Source: an uncultured Marvinbryantia sp.
GTDB lineage: Bacteria; Bacillota; Clostridia; Lachnospirales; Lachnospiraceae
Length of the DNA stretch: 64,000 bases
Assembly: GCF_905201705.1 (NCBI RefSeq)
Contig: NZ_CAJKOX010000004.1
Coordinates: 82,757-146,756, forward strand
Direction: 5' to 3'
Positions 9,049 through 17,077 of this stretch are shown in pieces. Each line of letters opens with the position of its first letter. Position 1 is the stretch's first letter. The translations under genes and the position numbers were made by a program. The notes below the pieces were generated by a model that saw only the letters and a list, made by a program, of their open reading frames with translations, was not told where the DNA came from and made no database searches.

Positions 9049-10357
9049 GTCGCTTCCACTCCTTTACTTCTTCTAAATGTTTTTTTACTTTCTCTTCCGC
9101 TCCCTGCGTGGTCGGGCGGTAGTATTCGCGATCCGCCAGGGATTCGGGCAGACACTGCATCGCCGTCAGCTTCTCCTCGGTGTCGTGCGCATACTGATAC
9201 CCTTCCCCGTAATGCAAATCTTTCATCAACCCTGTGGGAGCGTTGCGCAGCCAGAGCGGAACCGGCTCCGCCCGGCGCTCCTTCACATCGCGCTTGCATT
9301 CCTCGCACGCCGCGTAAAGCGCATTTGATTTCGGCGCCATCGCAAGATAGGTGACTGCATGCGTCAGATGGACGTCGCACTCCGGCATCCCCAGAAAGTG
9401 GCACGCCTGGTACGCCGCCACCGCCACCTGCAGCGCCTGACTGTCCGCCATACCGACGTCCTCGCTGGCAAAACGGATAAGCCTGCGGGCAATATACAGC
9501 GGATTTTCGCCGCCCTCCAGCATCCGGCACATCCAGTAGATCGCCGCGTCCGGATCGCTGTTGCGCATGGATTTATGCAGTGCGGAGATAAGATTGTAAT
9601 GCTCCTCGCCGCTTTTATCATATAAAAGAGACTTCCGGCTGATACACTGCTCCAGACCTTCATCCGTGACGGTGATTCCCTCCGCGCTGATCTCGCCGTT
9701 TGTGACCGCCATCTCCAGCGTGTTGAGCGCTGTGCGCGCGTCGCCGTTTGCAAACGCTGCGATCGCCGCGATCTGCCGCTCACTCATTTTTACGTTGGAA
9801 TTTAAAAAGCCGGACGGACTTGACAATGCATTTTTGAGAAGCTGTACAAGATCCTTTTCCTCCAGCGCCTTCAGCACAAACACCCGGCAGCGCGACAGAA
9901 GCGCCGCGTTTACCTCAAAGGACGGGTTTTCCGTGGTAGCACCGATCAGTATGATGCTGCCCTTTTCTACAAACGGAAGAAAAGCGTCCTGCTGCGCCTT
10001 GTTGAAGCGATGGATCTCGTCCACAAAAAGCACGGTTCTCTGCCCCATCCGGCGGCTGTTTTCCGCCTGCTGCATCACTTCTTTGATCTCCTTGATGCCG
10101 CTCGTGACCGCACTGAAATTAATAAAATCTGCCCGCGTGTGCGCCGCAATGATCCCGGCAAGCGTCGTCTTTCCGACACCCGGCGGTCCCCAGAAGATCA
10201 TCGAGGAGATCTGATCGCTTTCGATCAGCCTGCGCAGCATCTTTCCCGGACCGAGCAGATGCTCCTGCCCCACAAAATCCTCCAGCCGCGTCGGGCGCAG
10301 ACGGCTGGCAAGCGGCACCGTTTTTTCTCTGTCGTCAAATAAGGTCATCTGCTCCAT
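9017..10357 (-). CDS. rarA: Replication-associated recombination protein RarA (MgsA), AAA ATPase
   Basis: RarA is a clamp-loader-like ATPase acting at stalled replication forks. The 446-residue product has Walker A GPPGVGKT (residues 57-64), Walker B VLFVDEIHRFNK near residue 105, sensor 1 GATTENPSFEVNAALLSRC, and the C-terminal tetramerisation region (SEDVGMADSQAL, then YLAMAPKSNALY). I place the start at ATG 10357, MEQMTLFDD, with GGAGG seven bases upstream. A longer reading from 10396 would translate through a dispersed repeat element and is unlikely. The repeat hairpin ends only a few bases before the ribosome site. Confidence 0.95.
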   Translation of the reverse strand: MEQMTLFDDREKTVPLASRLRPTRLEDFVGQEHLLGPGKMLRRLIESDQISSMIFWGPPGVGKTTLAGIIAAHTRADFINFSAVTSGIKEIKEVMQQAENSRRMGQRTVLFVDEIHRFNKAQQDAFLPFVEKGSIILIGATTENPSFEVNAALLSRCRVFVLKALEEKDLVQLLKNALSSPSGFLNSNVKMSERQIAAIAAFANGDARTALNTLEMAVTNGEISAEGITVTDEGLEQCISRKSLLYDKSGEEHYNLISALHKSMRNSDPDAAIYWMCRMLEGGENPLYIARRLIRFASEDVGMADSQALQVAVAAYQACHFLGMPECDVHLTHAVTYLAMAPKSNALYAACEECKRDVKERRAEPVPLWLRNAPTGLMKDLHYGEGYQYAHDTEEKLTAMQCLPESLADREYYRPTTQGAEEKVKKHLEEVKEWKRHERTAHKRTI

Positions 10358-10375
10358 GGCATGTCCTCCAAAAAT

Positions 10376-10445
10376 GTTACTGTTCACGTTGTTCACAGTA
10401 ACATTCGCAAATCCATTTAAAATTCGCTCCGCGAATGGGATTTGC
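10376..10445 (-). repeat. Dispersed two-hairpin repeat, copy 1
   Basis: On the minus strand this copy reads GCAAATCCCATTCGC, a short loop, GCGAAT, then GATTTGCGAAT, then a 27-base palindrome from GTTACTGTGAAC to GTGAACAGTAAC. It matches the copy at 39662-39731 along nearly its whole length and shares its palindrome with 33983-34009. It lies in the 5' leader of rarA. Confidence 0.8.
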
Positions 10446-10773
10446 TCACACCTGTATCACTTTCTTACGGACTTTGCAGTGAATGCAAAGTCCTAACCTA
10501 AACAGTAACCCAAAAATCACTCTGAGCATAGTATAGCAGACAAATCAAAAAAAGTACAGTACATTTTTCGAACTTTTGTTCTGTTTTTGTAATCTGTCGT
10601 AACACCTTCATCCATCGTATAAGATTTTTTCTTTTTTTGCTCCGGTCTGGCGCAAAGTATGTTAAACTGAATTCTGCACGGGTTTGTGGCTGTGAGCAGA
10701 TGAAGCAGCAACACAGTTTTTCCTGCACGAACGCGGCGAACATTTATACAGACAGAAAGGAAGATGGCACAAT
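10446..10773. other. Intergenic region between divergent rarA and the M42 peptidase gene
   Basis: Besides repeat copy 1 there is a 10-base-pair hairpin (GGACTTTGCA at 10469-10478 with TGCAAAGTCC at 10484-10493) and a lone ACAGTAAC-like end near 10503-10510, which might mark the outer edge of a longer element. The remainder is AT-rich and should carry the promoters for both genes, but no clear -35/-10 pair could be fixed. Short open frames here look accidental. Confidence 0.4.
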
Positions 10774-11799
10774 ATGAATCATTATGTAGATTATATTCTT
10801 GAACAGGCGCAGAAGCTTCTCGCCATTGACAGCCCCTCTGGCTTTACCGGGGCAGTCTCCGATTATCTGATGGAGGAATACCGGCGTCTCGGATATTCCC
10901 CGCAGAAAACCGTGAAGGGCGGCGTTCTTGCCGACCTCGGAGGCGACGGCAACGCGCTGATGCTGCTGGCACACGTGGATACGCTGGGTGCAATGGTCGC
11001 GGAGATAAAAAGCGACGGCCGTCTGCGCCTCACGCCCATCGGAGGCTTAAACGCCAACAATGTCGAGGCGGAAAACTGCACCGTCTACGCGATGGACGGA
11101 AAAACATACGAGGGAACCATCCAGCTCGCGGACGCCTCTATCCATGTAAACAAATCCTACAATGATACCGCCCGCACCTTCGACAGCGTGGAGCTGGTGC
11201 TCGACGAACCGGTGTCCTCCAAAGATGATGTGAAAAAGCTTGGCATTATGACCGGGTGCTATGTCTGCCCGCAGCCGCGCACACGCATCACGGCTTCCGG
11301 CTACATCAAGAGCCGCTATCTTGACGATAAGCTCAGCACCGCGATCCTGCTCGGCTACGCAAAATACGTGAAAGAGGAAAACGTCGTGCTTCCGCGAAAG
11401 GTCTGGCAGCACGCCACAGTCTTTGAGGAGGTCGGGCACGGCGGCTGCGCCTCGATCCCATCTGACGTAACGGAGCTTCTCTCCGTCGATATGGGCTGCG
11501 TGGGCAGTGGTCTGGAATGCACGGAGCGCCAGGTGTCCATCTGTGTGAAGGACAGCCGCGGTCCCTATCATCACGATGTGGTAAAGGCATTAATAAAAGC
11601 AGCGCAGGATCACGGGATCGACTACGCTGCTGATGTGTATCCGTTTTATGGTTCCGACGCCGACGCAGCGCTCGCTGCCGGAATCGACGCCAGACACGGT
11701 CTGATCGGTCCTGGCGTCTACGCCTCTCACGGCTATGAGCGCTCCCACCGCGACGGCGCAGAAAATACGCTCCGGCTGCTGCAGGCATATGTCGGGTGA
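10774..11799 (+). CDS. M42 family metallopeptidase (glutamyl aminopeptidase/FrvX type)
   Basis: The 341-residue cytoplasmic zinc or cobalt aminopeptidase shows the M42 motifs: LLAHVDTLG near residues 64-72 with first metal ligands H67 and D69, SRYLDDKLSTAIL near residue 183 with a bridging aspartate, the catalytic pair in ATVFEEVGHGG near residue 212, and the final ASHGYERSH histidine ligand near residue 325. These enzymes degrade short peptides as dodecamers. AAGGAAG precedes the ATG. It is transcribed away from rarA and converges on the copper ATPase gene, with 46 bases between stops and no clear terminator. Confidence 0.93.
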   Translation: MNHYVDYILEQAQKLLAIDSPSGFTGAVSDYLMEEYRRLGYSPQKTVKGGVLADLGGDGNALMLLAHVDTLGAMVAEIKSDGRLRLTPIGGLNANNVEAENCTVYAMDGKTYEGTIQLADASIHVNKSYNDTARTFDSVELVLDEPVSSKDDVKKLGIMTGCYVCPQPRTRITASGYIKSRYLDDKLSTAILLGYAKYVKEENVVLPRKVWQHATVFEEVGHGGCASIPSDVTELLSVDMGCVGSGLECTERQVSICVKDSRGPYHHDVVKALIKAAQDHGIDYAADVYPFYGSDADAALAAGIDARHGLIGPGVYASHGYERSHRDGAENTLRLLQAYVG

Positions 11800-11845
11800 G
11801 GCAGCTTAATCACATAGTACGCCCGGCGTTCTCCGTGTATCATAC

Positions 11846-12055
11846 CTATGAAATAGAAATTACTTTGTAATCCTGGTCCTCGACCGTCTTTTTGAGCAGC
11901 TCGTCAGCTACCGGCGCATTCAGGGTAACGACTGCCGTGCCCTCCTGGTGGCTGACCGCCGCCTGCTCTACCTCCGGCAGCGCTTCCAGCACCTTCTTCA
12001 CTCTCGCCTCGCAGTGTCCGCACATCATTCCTTCAATTTTCATTGTCTTTTCCAT
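11846..12055 (-). other. Possible internal translation start giving a free CopZ-like copper chaperone
   Basis: Within copA, in the same frame, an ATG at 12055 is preceded by AAGGAG (12065-12070) at an ideal 9-base spacing. Translation from it would give a complete 69-residue HMA protein, MEKTMKIEGMMCGHCEARV onward, the size of a free CopZ. The sequence before it encodes a lysine-rich spacer typical of degenerated intergenic DNA. Whether the internal start is used is inference. Confidence 0.5.
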
Positions 12056-14365
12056 CGTCTTACTCTCCTTCTCTTTTTTCTTTCTGATTTTTTTATCTCT
12101 GCCTGCATCATATATTTTGAACAGATTCAAACGCAGTGCATTTGTCACCACGCAGAAGCTGGACAGGCTCATCGCCGCCGCTCCGAACATCGGGTTTAGT
12201 TTCCATCCGTTCAGCGGGATCCACAGTCCCATCGCGAGCGGGATTCCTACCGCGTTATAGAAAAACGCCCAGAACAGGTTTTCGTGAATGTTCCGCAGAG
12301 TAGCCCGGCTTAATCGGATCGCCGCCGGAACGTCGCTTAACCGGCTCTTCATCAGCACGATATCCGCCGCGTCGATGGCAACATCCGTGCCCGCTCCGAT
12401 CGCGATCCCGATATCCGCACGCGTCAGAGCCGGAGCATCGTTGATGCCGTCGCCGACCATCGCAACCTTTCCCTTCTGTTTCAGGCTGCGGATCACGCTC
12501 TCCTTTCCGTCCGGCAGCACGCCCGCGATCACCTCGTCGACGCCCGCCTGCCGTCCGATTGCACGCGCTGTCCGCTCATTGTCTCCGGTCAGCATCACCA
12601 CATGAACGCCCATGTTCTGCAGCTCTTTAATTGCCTGCGGGCTGTCTTCCTTAATGACGTCCGCCACCGCGATAATGCCCGCAAGTTTCTCGTCCTTTGC
12701 AAAGTACAGCGGCGTTTTTCCTTCCTCCGCCAGACGTTCTCCCTGCGCCTTCACATCCTCCGGTATCTGCACCTTTGCGCCGATAAACTGCGCATTGCCG
12801 CCGGTTAAGGTGCTGCCCTCCAGAACCGCTGTCAGTCCGTTTCCGGGAAGCGCCGCAAAATCAGATACCTCCTGTGCTGTCATCCCCTCCGCCTCTGCAC
12901 GCGCAAGCACGGCGCGCGCCAGCGGATGCTCGCTTTTCTGCTCCAACGCACAGGCAAGTGTGAGCAATTCTTCCTCCGTAAAGCCCTTCGCCGGCAGCAT
13001 ATCTGTCACACGCGGTTCACCGAGCGTGATGGTACCCGTTTTGTCCAGCGCCACGATTTCCGTCTTGCCGGTTTCCTCCAGGGAAACTGCTGTTTTAAAC
13101 AAAATACCGTTCTTCGCGCCCATGCCGTTTCCAACCATAATCGCTACCGGCGTCGCAAGCCCCAGCGCGCACGGACAACTGATCACCAGTACGGAAATAC
13201 CGCGCGCCAGCGCGAATCCGACACTCTCCCCGGCAAGCAGCCAGCCAATGATCGTTACAACCGCGATCGTGATGACCGCCGGGACGAACACGCCGGACAC
13301 CTTGTCCGCCACCTTTGCGATCGGCGCCTTAGTCGCCGCCGCGTCGCTTACCATCTGGATGATCTGCGAGAGCGTGGTATCCTCTCCCACACGCGTTGCC
13401 TCACATTTTAAGAACCCCGACTGGTTGATGGTCGCCGCTGATACTGCGTCCCCCGCCGCTTTGTCCACCGGGATGCTCTCGCCGGTCAGCGCCGACTCGT
13501 TGACCGCGCTGATGCCCTCAATTACCACACCGTCCACCGGGATATTTTCTCCGGGACGGACGACAAACATATCACCCTTTCGCACCTGCTCGATGGAAAC
13601 TTCCGTCTCAACGCCGTCGCGCAGAACCGTCGCTTTTTTCGGTGCCAGCTTCATCAGCCCCTTCAGGGCATCCGTCGTTTTGCCCTTTGAGCGCGCCTCC
13701 AGCATCTTACCCACCGTGATCAGTGTGAGGATCATCGCCGCCGACTCGAAATAAAATTCATGCATATACGACATGACGCCCGCCATATCTCCCTTTACCT
13801 GCGCATCCGTCATCGCAAACAGCGCGTAGGTGCTATATACGAAGGACGCCCCGGAGCCGAGCGCCACCAGCGTGTCCATATTGGGCGCGCCGTGCAGCAG
13901 CCCGCGAAAACCGCTGATGAAAAATTTCTGGTTGATCACCATGATGATCACAGTGAGAAGAAGCTGCAGAAGCCCCATCGCCACATGATTATTTTCAAAA
14001 AAGGACGGCACCGGCCAGCCCCACATCATATGCCCCATCGAAAAATACATCAGAACGATCAGAAAACCGACGGATGCCCACAGACGCTTTTTCAGAACCG
14101 GCGTCTCCCTGTCCTTTAAAAGCTCCTCATCATTCGCGGCTGAGGCTGCTTTTCCGTTGTCGTGCGCTCCCTTCACAGATGCGCCGTATCCCGCTTCCGT
14201 GACCGCCGCTATGACAGCGCTATCGGAAGCGGTGCCCTCCACCCCCATGGAATTCGTCAGCAGGCTGACCGAGCACGCCTCCACCCCCGGCACCTTCGAT
14301 ACCGCTTTTTCCACGCGCGCGCTGCACGCCGCGCAGCTCATACCGGTTACTGTATACTGTTTCAT
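11846..14365 (-). CDS. copA: Copper-translocating P1B-type ATPase with N- and C-terminal HMA domains
   Basis: The 839-residue pump exports Cu(I) across the cytoplasmic membrane. An N-terminal HMA domain carries CAAC (residues 11-14). Membrane segments precede the actuator motif ALTGESIPVD near residue 292, the copper-binding CPC is at 397-399, the phosphorylated aspartate is D441 in DKTGT, the SEHPLA motif is near 480, and GDGINDAPALT follows. A second HMA domain (residues 771-839, CGHC at 782-785) is joined through a lysine-rich linker. It lies 19 bases after csoR and is presumably induced by copper through it. An internal start may release the last domain separately. Confidence 0.95.
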   Translation of the reverse strand: MKQYTVTGMSCAACSARVEKAVSKVPGVEACSVSLLTNSMGVEGTASDSAVIAAVTEAGYGASVKGAHDNGKAASAANDEELLKDRETPVLKKRLWASVGFLIVLMYFSMGHMMWGWPVPSFFENNHVAMGLLQLLLTVIIMVINQKFFISGFRGLLHGAPNMDTLVALGSGASFVYSTYALFAMTDAQVKGDMAGVMSYMHEFYFESAAMILTLITVGKMLEARSKGKTTDALKGLMKLAPKKATVLRDGVETEVSIEQVRKGDMFVVRPGENIPVDGVVIEGISAVNESALTGESIPVDKAAGDAVSAATINQSGFLKCEATRVGEDTTLSQIIQMVSDAAATKAPIAKVADKVSGVFVPAVITIAVVTIIGWLLAGESVGFALARGISVLVISCPCALGLATPVAIMVGNGMGAKNGILFKTAVSLEETGKTEIVALDKTGTITLGEPRVTDMLPAKGFTEEELLTLACALEQKSEHPLARAVLARAEAEGMTAQEVSDFAALPGNGLTAVLEGSTLTGGNAQFIGAKVQIPEDVKAQGERLAEEGKTPLYFAKDEKLAGIIAVADVIKEDSPQAIKELQNMGVHVVMLTGDNERTARAIGRQAGVDEVIAGVLPDGKESVIRSLKQKGKVAMVGDGINDAPALTRADIGIAIGAGTDVAIDAADIVLMKSRLSDVPAAIRLSRATLRNIHENLFWAFFYNAVGIPLAMGLWIPLNGWKLNPMFGAAAMSLSSFCVVTNALRLNLFKIYDAGRDKKIRKKKEKESKTMEKTMKIEGMMCGHCEARVKKVLEALPEVEQAAVSHQEGTAVVTLNAPVADELLKKTVEDQDYKVISIS

Positions 14366-14384
14366 GGATTATCACTCCCATCTT

Positions 14385-14720
14385 CTACTTCATTAATTTC
14401 TGCAGCACTGCCACCAGCTCGTCCACCGTCTCTTCTCTGCCCTCATGCAGGTCGCGGACGACGCAGGTGCGGATATGATTGGCGAGCAGCACCTTATTGA
14501 AGCTGTTTAATGCAGCGTTTGCCGCCGCCACCTGCACCAGAATATCCGGGCAGTAGGCATTTTTCTCCACCATTCCTTTGATGCCGCGTATCTGCCCCTC
14601 AATGCGGTTCAGGCGATGGATCAGATCCTTATATTCCTTCTCACTGCGCTCTTTTGTCCTGGCGCAGCAGCACTCCTTTGCTTCCTTTTCGTTATAGGTT
14701 GCCTCATTTTGTTCTTTCAT
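14385..14720 (-). CDS. csoR: CsoR/DUF156 family copper-sensing repressor
   Basis: The 111-residue all-helical repressor has the CsoR ligand set C57, H82 and C86 (in YCPDIL and ANHIRTC), the arrangement known to bind Cu(I) and release DNA. The N-terminal tail also has a CCC run at residues 17-19, not part of the core fold. It is first gene of the csoR-copA operon, starting at ATG 14720 with GGAGG upstream. Two TATACCC-N5-GGGTATA palindromes in the promoter match known CsoR operators, so autoregulation and copper induction are expected. Confidence 0.93.
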   Translation of the reverse strand: MKEQNEATYNEKEAKECCCARTKERSEKEYKDLIHRLNRIEGQIRGIKGMVEKNAYCPDILVQVAAANAALNSFNKVLLANHIRTCVVRDLHEGREETVDELVAVLQKLMK

Positions 14721-14731
14721 ATGCGCCTCCT

Positions 14732-14784
14732 TATACCCTTATGGGGTATATTTGCATTATATACCCTCACGGGGTATATTGCAA
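14732..14784 (-). promoter_or_regulatory. csoR-copA promoter with two CsoR operators
   Basis: On the minus strand TTGCAA (14779-14784) and TATAAT (14756-14761) are 17 bases apart. A 19-base palindrome TATACCC-N5-GGGTATA at 14760-14778 fills the spacer, and a second at 14732-14750 covers the predicted transcription start and abuts the ribosome site. Centres are 28 bases apart. Bound CsoR would block polymerase. Confidence 0.85.
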
Positions 14785-14799
14785 GTGAATTTTTCAAAA

Positions 14800-14842
14800 A
14801 AATTCGCCCATATGCGCTGTAAAGGCACATATAGGCGAATTT
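14800..14842 (-). terminator. Terminator after the PrcB-like lipoprotein gene
   Basis: AAATTCGCC plus ATATG pair with CATAT plus GGCGAATTT with single-base bulges. On the minus strand the stem is followed by a T run (complement of the A run ending at 14801). Confidence 0.75.
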
Positions 14843-14849
14843 CTTTCCG

Positions 14850-15278
14850 TCACTCAAACATAATCGTCTCGTCCAGTCCCTCCGTTTTGATGACAATATA
14901 CGGATAGGAGGCTTCCTCCTTAATCTCCGTTCCGCTCTGCGGACCGATCAGCTCAAATTTCACATGGATACCGTCCTCAGCAAGATAAAACTGCGGTACG
15001 GAAATGCTGTACCCGCCGGTTTTCTGCTCTCCAAAGCCCCGCGCTATGTAAAGATAGCCTTCGTTCTGGTAGCTCAGCTTCATCTCTTTTTGTTTGTTCT
15101 CCTCAATCACCTCGGCAAGCGCCTTCGGTATGTCGCTCTCCTCAAGAACCGTAAATTCCAGATCACGGATCTTTCCCTCCGGCTCTGTCTCCCCGCATCC
15201 GGCAAGCAGCGCAGTCACTCCCAGCAAAAGCAGACAGAAACACACTCTTTTCCACAAATACTTCATGGCTTCCCACAT
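14850..15278 (-). CDS. Putative lipoprotein with PrcB_C-like domain
   Basis: The 142-residue product has a lipoprotein signal: a basic start, a hydrophobic run and the lipobox LLAGC near residue 28. The mature part contains GYLYIARGFGEQKTGGYSI and a C-terminal SYPYIVIKTE segment, the pattern of the PrcB C-terminal domain known from proteinase complex subunits. It is probably anchored on the outer face of the membrane; function unknown. The start is uncertain between ATG 15278 and ATG 15266, both with weak ribosome sites. It is transcribed on its own, away from the TlpA operon, and ends at a terminator. Confidence 0.7.
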   Translation of the reverse strand: MWEAMKYLWKRVCFCLLLLGVTALLAGCGETEPEGKIRDLEFTVLEESDIPKALAEVIEENKQKEMKLSYQNEGYLYIARGFGEQKTGGYSISVPQFYLAEDGIHVKFELIGPQSGTEIKEEASYPYIVIKTEGLDETIMFE

Positions 15279-15423
15279 TTCTTTTTTATATGCTTATGAA
15301 GCAGTTTCGCCGCATATGCTTCTTCACAGTTAATTCATAAAAATGAATTTGCTTTTCCTTTGCTAATCCATTACAATGAGAGCAGATTCAGACATTTAAA
15401 GAAATGGAAAGCGAGGTTGTATT

Positions 15424-16059
15424 ATGTTAAAGAAAAAATTTGCCGCGGCGCTGTCCTGCGCTGCCGTTCTCTTCACCCTCTCCGGGTTTTCCGCCGGAGC
15501 AATGCTCTGGGACAGCGACAAGCTTCCGACAGAGGTTCCCGCGTTCACCACGCAGGATATCGAAGGCAACAAGGTGACAGAGGATATTTTTGCAGATAAG
15601 GATATTACGATGGTGAATGTCTGGGGCACCTTCTGCTCTCCCTGCATCGCCGAGATGCCGGAGCTTGGCGAACTTGCGCAGGAGCTTCCGGAGAACATGC
15701 AGATGATCGGACTTGTCATCGACATTATGGATCAGAAGAATGAGGTTTCGCAGACGAATCTTGATCTTGCCGGTCAGATCACGGAAAAGGCGGACGCCGG
15801 ATTTACGCATCTGATCGCCAATGAAGATTTTACAGAGTTTCTTTCTTCCGTGACCGGCGTGCCCAGCACCTTCTTTGTTGATAAGGACGGCAAAATCCTC
15901 GGACAATGGATCGAGGGCGCAGACGTGGACGCTTACCGTGAGCGCATTGAAGAATATAAGGCAGAATACCCGGATACAGATGCAAATCAGGCAGCGCCGG
16001 CAGACGCAGAGCAGGCAGAATCGGCAAAGACAGACTCTACGGAGCAGGCAGATGCGTAG
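15424..16059 (+). CDS. TlpA-like thioredoxin-fold protein, membrane-anchored or exported
   Basis: The 211-residue product has an N-terminal signal segment (residues 1-26) followed by a TlpA/ResA-type redoxin domain. The active site is C71-S-P-C74 in NVWGTFCSPCIAEMPEL, and the cis-proline loop is GVPSTFFVDKDG near residue 145. The last 35 residues are a low-complexity Ala/Glu/Asp/Gln tail. The domain should act in extracytoplasmic thiol reduction or oxidation. The gene overlaps the next by 8 bases and is first in a three-gene redox operon; GAGG precedes the ATG. Confidence 0.88.
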   Translation: MLKKKFAAALSCAAVLFTLSGFSAGAMLWDSDKLPTEVPAFTTQDIEGNKVTEDIFADKDITMVNVWGTFCSPCIAEMPELGELAQELPENMQMIGLVIDIMDQKNEVSQTNLDLAGQITEKADAGFTHLIANEDFTEFLSSVTGVPSTFFVDKDGKILGQWIEGADVDAYRERIEEYKAEYPDTDANQAAPADAEQAESAKTDSTEQADA

Positions 16060-16198
16060 CCGCACAAGGCATCTGCTGCAGGCGGGCGCGCTTGCTGCCG
16101 CTGTGCTGTTTCTTATTTACGGCGTCTCGCGCGGCGAGGTGGCGCTCGTTCTGAACAAGGCAATCTATATCTGCATGGAATGCATCGGACTGGGGTAA
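16052..16198 (+). CDS. CD1871A-like small CXXC membrane protein
   Basis: This 48-residue protein (MRSRTRHLLQAGALAAAVLF, and so on) has a basic N terminus, one hydrophobic segment at about residues 9-24, and ends ICMECIGLG, with a CXXC at C41-C44. That layout matches the tiny CD1871A-type CXXC proteins found beside TlpA-like and 4Fe-4S membrane proteins in clostridia. The start ATG lies inside the end of the TlpA-like gene (8-base overlap), and the polyferredoxin gene follows 6 bases later. It may pass electrons between the two partners across the membrane; this is inference. Confidence 0.8.
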   Translation: MRSRTRHLLQAGALAAAVLFLIYGVSRGEVALVLNKAIYICMECIGLG

Positions 16199-16204
16199 CT
16201 ACAT

Positions 16205-17077
16205 ATGAAATTTACAAATGCTGTAAAACGAAAGCTGATCCAGATCGCCGCGTTTGGATTCTCCAACATTCACCTTGGAAATTTTAAAAGCGGCAGCCTG
16301 TACACCGGCTCCTGGAAGCAGTTCTGCAATCCGGGGCTGAATTGCTATTCCTGCCCGGCGGCGACGCTCGCCTGCCCCATCGGTGCGCTGCAGGCAGTCA
16401 GCGGCTCCATGAATTTTAAATTCAGCTTTTACGTGGTTGGGTTTTTACTTGCAGTCGGCGTGCTCTTTGGGCGCGCGATCTGCGGCTTTCTCTGTCCTTT
16501 CGGACTGCTGCAGGAGCTGCTGCACAAAATCCCGTTCCCAAAGCGAAAGCTGCCAAAGCCTCTGCGCTATCTGAAATACGCGATACTGGTGATTTTTGTC
16601 ATTTTGCTGCCGATCGTGGCCACCGATTATATGGGCATGGGAAAACCAGCATTCTGCGAATTTATCTGCCCTGCCGGGACACTGGAGGGCGGTATTCCGC
16701 TGCTTCTTTCCAATCCGCGGCTCCGGGCCGTTATCGGGGAGCTGTTCAGTCTGAAAGCGGCGATCCTGGTTCTGACGATCGTCGGCTGTATGTCCATTTA
16801 CCGCTTTTTCTGCAAGGCAATGTGTCCGCTTGGCGCAATTTACGGACTGCTGAATAAGATCAGTATTTATCATCTGGAGGTAGACGAAAAAAAATGCGTG
16901 GGCTGCCAGAAATGCGCCCACGTCTGTAAAATGGATGTTGATCCGGTAAAGCATCCCGATTCTGCGGAATGCATCCGCTGCGGCGAGTGCCGCGATGCCT
17001 GCCCTGCGCAGGCGATTTATCTCGGATTCCGGCATCCTGCAAAAGCTGGCGAAAACAGTGCGCCTTCTAAAAAATAA
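16205..17077 (+). CDS. 4Fe-4S polyferredoxin membrane protein (NapH/YccM-like)
   Basis: The 290-residue protein has an N-terminal cysteine set (C41, C47, C50, C57), about four membrane segments, and the paired loops CGFLCPFG, CEFICPAG and CKAMCPLG typical of the NapH/CcoG-like family. The C-terminal part carries two ferredoxin-type 4Fe-4S motifs (CVGCQKCAHVCK and CIRCGECRDACP, about residues 232-275). It likely moves cytoplasmic electrons to an extracytoplasmic acceptor, plausibly the TlpA-like protein through the CXXC peptide. Its stop overlaps the convergent azlD stop by 11 bases. Confidence 0.9.
   Translation: MKFTNAVKRKLIQIAAFGFSNIHLGNFKSGSLYTGSWKQFCNPGLNCYSCPAATLACPIGALQAVSGSMNFKFSFYVVGFLLAVGVLFGRAICGFLCPFGLLQELLHKIPFPKRKLPKPLRYLKYAILVIFVILLPIVATDYMGMGKPAFCEFICPAGTLEGGIPLLLSNPRLRAVIGELFSLKAAILVLTIVGCMSIYRFFCKAMCPLGAIYGLLNKISIYHLEVDEKKCVGCQKCAHVCKMDVDPVKHPDSAECIRCGECRDACPAQAIYLGFRHPAKAGENSAPSKK

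Noticed and set aside
10498..10743. 81-codon frame between rarA and the M42 gene
   Set aside because: Low-complexity, no ribosome site, overlaps promoter-like AT-rich DNA and has no protein-like features.
12612..13754. 380-codon open frame opposite copA
   Set aside because: Ser/Ala/Pro-rich antisense of the P-type ATPase gene with no family features.
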